Positions 59,731 to 64,000 of a DNA stretch of 64,000 bases are shown here, piece by piece; the first letter of the stretch is position 1; each line of letters opens with the position of its first letter. The notes beneath the pieces are model-generated. The model searched no databases and had not been told where the DNA came from. It saw only the letters and a program-made list of their open reading frames with translations. Position numbers and translations under genes: made by a program. The DNA is from Planotetraspora silvatica (lineage in GTDB: Bacteria; Actinomycetota; Actinomycetes; Streptosporangiales; Streptosporangiaceae). The stretch lies in contig NZ_BOOQ01000042.1 of the NCBI RefSeq assembly GCF_016863315.1, positions 62,001 through 126,000 of the forward strand. The letters run 5' to 3'.

Positions 59731-60174
59731 CTACATCTGGGAGAGCCTCGCCAGAATCGGGGCGGCCACGCGCAGCGCCGCCCTCTCCTCCGGCGTCAGC
59801 TCCTTGAGCTGCCGCGCCAGCCAGGCTTCCTTCATCCGGCGCTCCTCCTTGAGCAGCGCCGTCCCCGCCTCCGTCAGGCGGACGGTGACCTGCCGCCGGT
59901 CCGTCGGGTGGGGTTTGCGTGCCAGCAGACCCCGCTCCTCCAGCTTGGCGATCACCCGTGTCATCGAGGGCGGCTGCACCTTCTCGTGCTCCGCCAGCTC
60001 TCCGGGGGTCATCTCGGTGTGGCTCTCTACAGCCGCCAGCGTCGCGAGTTGAGTGGGGGTCAGCGAGTGGTGCGCGCCCTGCTTGCGCAGCCGACGGTTC
60101 AGCCGCGCGAGCGAAACGCGCAACGCGGACGCGAGGCCGGCGTCGCTGCGTAGGTTCTCTGTCTTTGTTAGCAT
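59731..60174 (-). CDS. MarR-family regulator
   Basis: A 147-residue winged-helix repressor: LTPTQLATLAAVESHTEMTP, ELAEHEKVQPPSMTRVIAKL (recognition helix ~65-84) and the wing with PHPTDRRQVTVRLT. It heads the operon with the MFS exporter and thpR. An inverted repeat covers its start codon and -10, so it probably represses its own operon until a ligand binds. The start at 60174 fits a leaderless transcript. Confidence 0.93.
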   Translation of the reverse strand: MLTKTENLRSDAGLASALRVSLARLNRRLRKQGAHHSLTPTQLATLAAVESHTEMTPGELAEHEKVQPPSMTRVIAKLEERGLLARKPHPTDRRQVTVRLTEAGTALLKEERRMKEAWLARQLKELTPEERAALRVAAPILARLSQM

Positions 60175-60194
60175 GTCTCATTACCTTTGCTAAC
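60167..60194 (-). promoter_or_regulatory. MarR operator over its own start
   Basis: GTTAGC (60167-60172) and GCTAAC (60189-60194) form a dyad with 16 bases between, covering the start codon and a GGTAAT-type -10 on the minus strand. Confidence 0.55.
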
Positions 60195-60348
60195 TTTATG
60201 TCGCGCCGCGATATTCCGCAATTCGCGAGCTCAGAGCCTCGCGGGCGCGAGGCGGTCCCCCAGTGTGACGCAGCCACGGGGACCAGGTCGCCCCCTCGCC
60301 GCCGCAGGAAAGTCCCGGCTTCCCGAACAGGCCGTTTGCGCGCACCAT

Positions 60349-60383
60349 TCTAACGATGTTAGATTCAACCTAACTGCGTTAGA
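60349..60383 (+). promoter_or_regulatory. Two tandem TetR operators
   Basis: TCTAAC-GAT-GTTAGA (60349-60363, perfect) and CCTAAC-TGC-GTTAGA (60369-60383, one mismatch) have centres 20 bases apart, about two helical turns, so dimers would bind the same face. They lie directly before the ribosome site of the TetR gene and cover a TAGATT -10 (60360-60365). Confidence 0.75.
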
Positions 60384-60395
60384 AAGGAGCCGTCC

Positions 60396-60959
60396 ATGAG
60401 CCCGGCGGCACGTCTGGACATCGAGTCGATCCTCCGTGAGGTGTTCGACCTCCTCGATCAGGAGGGCTTCGCCGCGCTCTCGATGCGCACACTGGCCGCG
60501 CGACTCGACGTGAAGGCGGCGTCGCTCTACTACCACGTGCCGAACAAGGCCGCGCTGCTCCAACTGGTCGCGGACCGCGTCGCCGCAGAGGTGATCGCGA
60601 CGCTCACCCCCGGCCTGGGATGGCGTGAACTGCTGCACGGAACGGCACACGCCCTGCGGGCCACCCTGCGCACCCATCCGGGCGCCGCCGCGGTCGTCGC
60701 CGTACGGAACGTGTCGCCCGACGTGTTCGAGAAGGCGATCCCCCTGGTACTGGCCTCGATGCACGCGGGCCTGAGCGTCACCGACGAGGAGGCGCTGTTC
60801 CTGGTGCAGTCGCTCTACATCCTCGTGAACGGCCACGCCCTCGCCGAGTTCGGCGAGGCCCCTGAACCGCCTGTCGCACCCCAGACGTACTACGACGCCT
60901 GGTTCGACATCGCCGTCTCCACGTTCCTCGCCGGAGTCCAGGCGCGTCACGGCGCCTGA
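60396..60959 (+). CDS. TetR-family regulator
   Basis: A 187-residue repressor. The helix-turn-helix (MRTLAARLDVKAASLYYHVPN, ~residues 29-49) is of the TetR-proper type, and the C-terminal domain (WRELLHGTAHALRATLRTHPG) fits the TetR_C class. AAAGGAG lies 6 bases before the ATG. The two operators upstream imply autoregulation, and the membrane protein that follows 28 bases later is the likely second target. Confidence 0.9.
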   Translation: MSPAARLDIESILREVFDLLDQEGFAALSMRTLAARLDVKAASLYYHVPNKAALLQLVADRVAAEVIATLTPGLGWRELLHGTAHALRATLRTHPGAAAVVAVRNVSPDVFEKAIPLVLASMHAGLSVTDEEALFLVQSLYILVNGHALAEFGEAPEPPVAPQTYYDAWFDIAVSTFLAGVQARHGA

Positions 60960-60987
60960 GCCCACTCCCGAACGAAAGGGCTCCCCC

Positions 60988-61458
60988 ATGTTCACCGTCG
61001 CGCTCGTCCTGCTGATCGTGGCCGACGCCTACTTCGTCCTCACCACGCTCGTGGACCTCTTCCCGTTCAATAACGTGCGGGAGGCGAAGAGGTCGGAACA
61101 GATCACCGAGGTGTCCGTCAACGGGCCCGTCATGCTTGTCCCCGCCGTGCTCCTCGGGGTGGCGGGCCTCACCGGACTGCCGGTCCTCGCCTACGCCGGA
61201 GGGGGCCTCGAACTGCTCGTCGTCCTCGGCGGCCTGGCCCTGTGGTGGCTGCCCTATCTCGTCGGAGTGACGGTGCCCTGGGCGACCGCGGGCACCGGAG
61301 AGAGCTGGGCCGGACTGCACGCACGGACCTACGCGAAGACCATCATCGTGCTCCCCGCCCGGAAGGACCGGCCGCGCCCCAACCTCGAGCACATGATCCT
61401 GCACATCCTCATCCTCGCCGCCGCGATCTGCACGTTCGCCGCCGCCGGCGCGGTGTGA
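60988..61458 (+). CDS. Hypothetical four-helix membrane protein
   Basis: A 156-residue protein with helices at ~2-22, ~48-70, ~72-95 and ~138-156, a conserved-looking FPFNNVREAKRSEQITEVSV loop, and a cytoplasmic or external RPRPNLEHMILH segment. I recognise no named family. AAAGGG lies 8 bases before the ATG. It is in an operon with the TetR regulator, which suggests a role in handling the compound that TetR senses. Confidence 0.75.
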   Translation: MFTVALVLLIVADAYFVLTTLVDLFPFNNVREAKRSEQITEVSVNGPVMLVPAVLLGVAGLTGLPVLAYAGGGLELLVVLGGLALWWLPYLVGVTVPWATAGTGESWAGLHARTYAKTIIVLPARKDRPRPNLEHMILHILILAAAICTFAAAGAV

Positions 61459-61515
61459 CGCCCTCCCGTCACGGGGCTGGCCTCCGTGCGGGACGGCCGG
61501 CCCGGACTGCACGAC

Positions 61516-61555
61516 CAGGCCGTCATGGTGGTCGATCCGACACCATGACGGCCTG
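61516..61555. terminator. 15-bp perfect hairpin between convergent genes
   Basis: CAGGCCGTCATGGTG (61516-61530) pairs exactly with 61541-61555 around a 10-base loop, midway between the ends of the membrane gene and the permease gene. No T run follows, as is common for actinobacterial terminators. Confidence 0.7.
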
Positions 61556-61560
61556 CGACA

Positions 61561-63024
61561 TCAGCCGATCCCGAGAAGGCTCTTGATCGGCTCCAGCGCG
61601 AAGTAGACGACGAAGAGGATCCCCACGAGCCACAGCAGCGGGTGGACCTCCTTCGCCTTGCCGCGCAGGGCCTTGATCACGATGTAGCTGACGAAGCCCG
61701 CGCCGATTCCCACGGTGATCGAGTAGGTGAACGGCATCAGCACGATCGTCAGGAACGCCGGGATCGCGATCTCGAAGTCGCTGAAATCGATCTCCTTGAT
61801 CTGGGTCATCATCAGGAAGCCCACGATCACGAGCGCGGGCGTCGCCGCCTCGAACGGCACGATCTCGGTCAACGGCGCGAAGAACATCGCGAGCAGGAAG
61901 AGCACTCCGGTGACCACACTCGCCAGTCCCGTACGGGCGCCCTCCCCCACACCCGAGGCCGACTCGATGTAGGTGGTGTTCGACGAGACGCTGGCCGCGC
62001 CGCCCGCCGCCGCGGCGAGGGAGTCGACCAGCAGGATCTCGCGGGTCCGCTCCATCGTGCCGTCCTCCCGGACGAGCCCGGCCTGGCGGCCGACGCCGAC
62101 GATCGTGCCCATGGTGTCGAAGAAGTCGGCCAGCATCAGCGTGAAGACCAGCAGGACCGCCGCGAGACCGCCGATCTGGGCGAAGGCGCCGAACAGGCTG
62201 AACTGGCCGAGCAGCGAGAGGTCGGGAACCTCAATGATCTTGGACGGCAGGGCGGGCACGTTGAGGCTCCACCCGTTCGGCTTCGCGGGCTGGGACCCGA
62301 GCTTGCCGATCAGTTCCACCACCACCGCGAAGATCGTCGTCCCGACGATGCCGATGAGGATGGCGCCCTTCACCTTGCGCGCGACCAGGAACGCCGTCGC
62401 GATCAGGCCGACGACGAAGACCAGCGTCGGCCAGCCGGTCAGCGAGCCGTTGCCGAGCGAGCCGAACTGGACGGGGACGGTGGTGTTCGCCGCGTCGGGG
62501 ATGCGCCGTACGAATCCCGCGTCGACGAACCCGATGAGCGCGACGAACAATCCGATCCCGACGCTGATCGCGGTCTTGAGCTGGGCGGGGATGGCGTTGA
62601 ACACCGCGACCCTGAAGCCGGTCACCACCAGAATGGCGATGACGACGCCCTCCAGCACCACCAGGCCCATGGCGTCTTCCCAGGACATCTGGCTGGCGAT
62701 GCCGAAGGCGAGGAAGGCGTTCAGGCCGAGACCGGTGGCCAGGGCGAACGGCACCCGGCCGAACACGCCCATCGCGATCGTGACGATTCCGGCCACGAAC
62801 GCCGTCGCGGCCGCGACCAGCGGGGTGTTGGAGGCGCTGCCGTCGCCGAGATACTGCCCGGTCTTGTCCGCGACGGTTCCGATGATGAGGGGGTTGAGGA
62901 CGACGATGTAGGCCATCGTGAAAAAGGTGGCGACGCCGCCGCGGATCTCCTGGCCCATGGTGGAGCCACGCGCTGAGATCGAAAAATAGCGATCAAGTGC
63001 AGTGGAACTGCTGGTCTGCTTCAC
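61561..63024 (-). CDS. NCS2-family purine permease (AzgA-like)
   Basis: A 487-residue permease of the hypoxanthine/guanine/adenine group of NCS2. Typical parts are LDRYFSISARGSTMGQEIRG at the N-terminus, TMAYIVVLNPLI, FALATGLGLNAFLAF and SNTTYIESASGVGEGARTGL with the conserved Asn and Glu of the binding site. About twelve to fourteen helices are expected. The GTG at 63024 starts just before the family N-terminus; a start at 63048 is also open. No purine riboswitch was seen upstream. Confidence 0.92.
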   Translation of the reverse strand: MKQTSSSTALDRYFSISARGSTMGQEIRGGVATFFTMAYIVVLNPLIIGTVADKTGQYLGDGSASNTPLVAAATAFVAGIVTIAMGVFGRVPFALATGLGLNAFLAFGIASQMSWEDAMGLVVLEGVVIAILVVTGFRVAVFNAIPAQLKTAISVGIGLFVALIGFVDAGFVRRIPDAANTTVPVQFGSLGNGSLTGWPTLVFVVGLIATAFLVARKVKGAILIGIVGTTIFAVVVELIGKLGSQPAKPNGWSLNVPALPSKIIEVPDLSLLGQFSLFGAFAQIGGLAAVLLVFTLMLADFFDTMGTIVGVGRQAGLVREDGTMERTREILLVDSLAAAAGGAASVSSNTTYIESASGVGEGARTGLASVVTGVLFLLAMFFAPLTEIVPFEAATPALVIVGFLMMTQIKEIDFSDFEIAIPAFLTIVLMPFTYSITVGIGAGFVSYIVIKALRGKAKEVHPLLWLVGILFVVYFALEPIKSLLGIG

Positions 63025-63134
63025 GCGCGCAGAGTGACAGGGTGACACCTTTGACGAAAAGACGCAGTTGTCCTTTTGTGACTAATTCGTCATCCGGGGT
63101 CATCCCGATTCCCGCGACCTCTTAAGCTTGCGGA

Positions 63135-63347
63135 GTGACCCAGCCGCGCCGACCGGATCCCCAACCGCTCAAGACGAACGACACCACGACCTTCGTGGTG
63201 GGAACAGCCCTATGGGCGATCGCCCTGGTGGTGCTGCTGATCATCCGACCGGTGCACACGTGGTCGATCTGGACCTGCGTGGCAGGGATCGGCCTGGGCC
63301 TGTTCGGCGTCTACTACGTCCACCGCCGCGACTCCCGCCGCCGCTGA
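63135..63347 (+). CDS. DUF2530 membrane protein
   Basis: A 70-residue actinobacterial protein with two helices (TTFVVGTALWAIALVVLLII and WTCVAGIGLGLFGVYYV) and a basic end, matching the size and pattern of DUF2530. A GTG at 63135 with TAAGCT (63123-63128) seven bases upstream suggests a leaderless mRNA. It is divergent from the purine permease. The function is unknown. Confidence 0.85.
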   Translation: MTQPRRPDPQPLKTNDTTTFVVGTALWAIALVVLLIIRPVHTWSIWTCVAGIGLGLFGVYYVHRRDSRRR

Positions 63348-63381
63348 CGCGGCGGCGGCACACCGCCGGAGCCGGGCCCTG

Positions 63382-64000
63382 TCAGCCGAGCGCGGTCACC
63401 GGATCGAGATCCGCCTCGGCCAGCAGCAGCGGAACCCTGCCGGGATCCCGCAGGAGCGCGGCCACCGCGAGCCGGTCGCCCCACTGCCCGGACGCCCACG
63501 CGAGGCCTCTGGCCAGGCCCTCCACGCCCGAGGCGTGAACCTTGCCCTCGAAGAAGCGCCAGGGCACCGGCCTGCCGTCCACCAGCAGATCGTCGTGCTC
63601 GACATAGCTCAGCGGCGTCGAAGGCAGCAGCGAGCGCACCTCCGGCGGCACCGGCCGCTCCACCCCTGACGACGTCACCGCCCCCGTGACGACCTCTCCC
63701 ACCAGGGGCAGGTCGAGCACCTCCGACAACGCCTCCGCGAGGTCGAACGGCGCCAGCACGAGCGGCCGGTCCTCGACCAGGGGCAGCAGGTCGGGCGCCT
63801 CCACGACGACGGGGCCCTCCTCGGCCTCCGCCACCACGATCGCCCCCTTCAGCACGGCCCGGACCGCGTCCGGCGGGCTCACCCGGGAGGGGTCCACCCC
63901 CGCCAGCGCCGTCCACAGGGAGCGCAGTTGCGCCCGGTCGACCTCGGCCGAGGAGTCGGCGAGCTGGTCGAGCAGTTCCTCAGGCCCGCCGTGCGAGGCC
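63382..64000 (-). CDS. C-terminal part of a large protein, possibly HSP90/sacsin-like ATPase (partial)
   Basis: The frame is open to the right edge, so only the last ~205 residues are seen. They are acidic and Leu/Val-rich (EELLDQLADSSAEVDRAQLR, PVVVEAPDLLPLVEDRPLVL, PLSYVEHDDLLVDGRPVPW). I recall that actinobacterial neighbours of DUF2530 genes include an HSP90/sacsin N-terminal-like ATPase with a similar tail, but no ATPase motif is within the visible part, so the identity is tentative. Confidence 0.5.
   Translation of the reverse strand, partial: ASHGGPEELLDQLADSSAEVDRAQLRSLWTALAGVDPSRVSPPDAVRAVLKGAIVVAEAEEGPVVVEAPDLLPLVEDRPLVLAPFDLAEALSEVLDLPLVGEVVTGAVTSSGVERPVPPEVRSLLPSTPLSYVEHDDLLVDGRPVPWRFFEGKVHASGVEGLARGLAWASGQWGDRLAVAALLRDPGRVPLLLAEADLDPVTALG

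Overview
The window is a very G+C-rich stretch of an actinobacterial chromosome. Codon use is dominated by G/C third positions, many genes start with GTG, several look leaderless, and there are F420-type, MmyB-like XRE, DUF2530, DUF6510 and mIHF-like families. A mycelial actinomycete of the Streptosporangiales/Streptomycetales type is the best guess, but I cannot fix the genus. About 72 protein genes are called. No rRNA, tRNA, CRISPR array or intact insertion sequence was seen.

Layout. 1-8.8 kb: a partial CitE-like lyase, an F420-type nitroreductase-fold enzyme, a large secreted lectin/beta-helix protein, a minimal histidine kinase, a tandem family of XRE/MmyB regulators (two intact copies and one decayed) and a secreted 5'-nucleotidase. 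8.9-10.5 kb: a molybdopterin oxidoreductase, flavin reductase and DUF6510 operon. 10.7-16.4 kb: signalling genes (a lone receiver domain, a NarL-type regulator, a GAF kinase, an orphan kinase and a STAS anti-anti-sigma factor), ending in a striking mirror-symmetric array of eight short sites. 16.5-21.8 kb: metal and redox genes (a membrane-anchored multicopper oxidase, a ZIP transporter with a fused mIHF-like domain, an SH3 protein and a Cu/Zn superoxide dismutase). 21.9-27 kb: a CUT1 sugar ABC transporter and an APC-type permease. 27-35 kb: small regulator/enzyme pairs, an orphan KdpE, an EF-hand miniprotein and the tyrosine-degradation pair hmgA-fahA with a divergent IclR regulator. 35-41 kb: cell-envelope genes (L,D-transpeptidase, NfeD, SPFH protein and two dynamin-like GTPases). 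41-52 kb: a MacAB-like efflux operon with its own two-component system, a divergent second adaptor with a huge low-complexity insert, and a second kinase/regulator pair beside lhgO. 54.9-56.9 kb: a less G+C-rich accessory island of three unknown small genes and a minimal GntR regulator, next to a broken partial copy of the gene on its left. 56.9-64 kb: aldo/keto reductase, thpR, MFS exporter with MarR, TetR with a membrane protein, NCS2 purine permease, DUF2530 and a partial gene.

How the parts fit. Local regulators sit on palindromes that overlap the promoters they probably control: TetR at 27.1 and 60.35 kb, MarR at 60.17 kb, IclR at 31.85 kb, and a LacI-like site before the sugar transporter. 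The most unusual items are (1) the 4+4 inverted array with an exact 53-bp period at 15986-16397, (2) the ZIP transporter with a DNA-binding-like tail at 19016-20176, (3) the glycine-rich tracts shared by the efflux cluster at 41-49.5 kb, and (4) the accessory island with GTATRC-type palindromes, one of which has a relative 40 kb away in front of an orphan sensor kinase.
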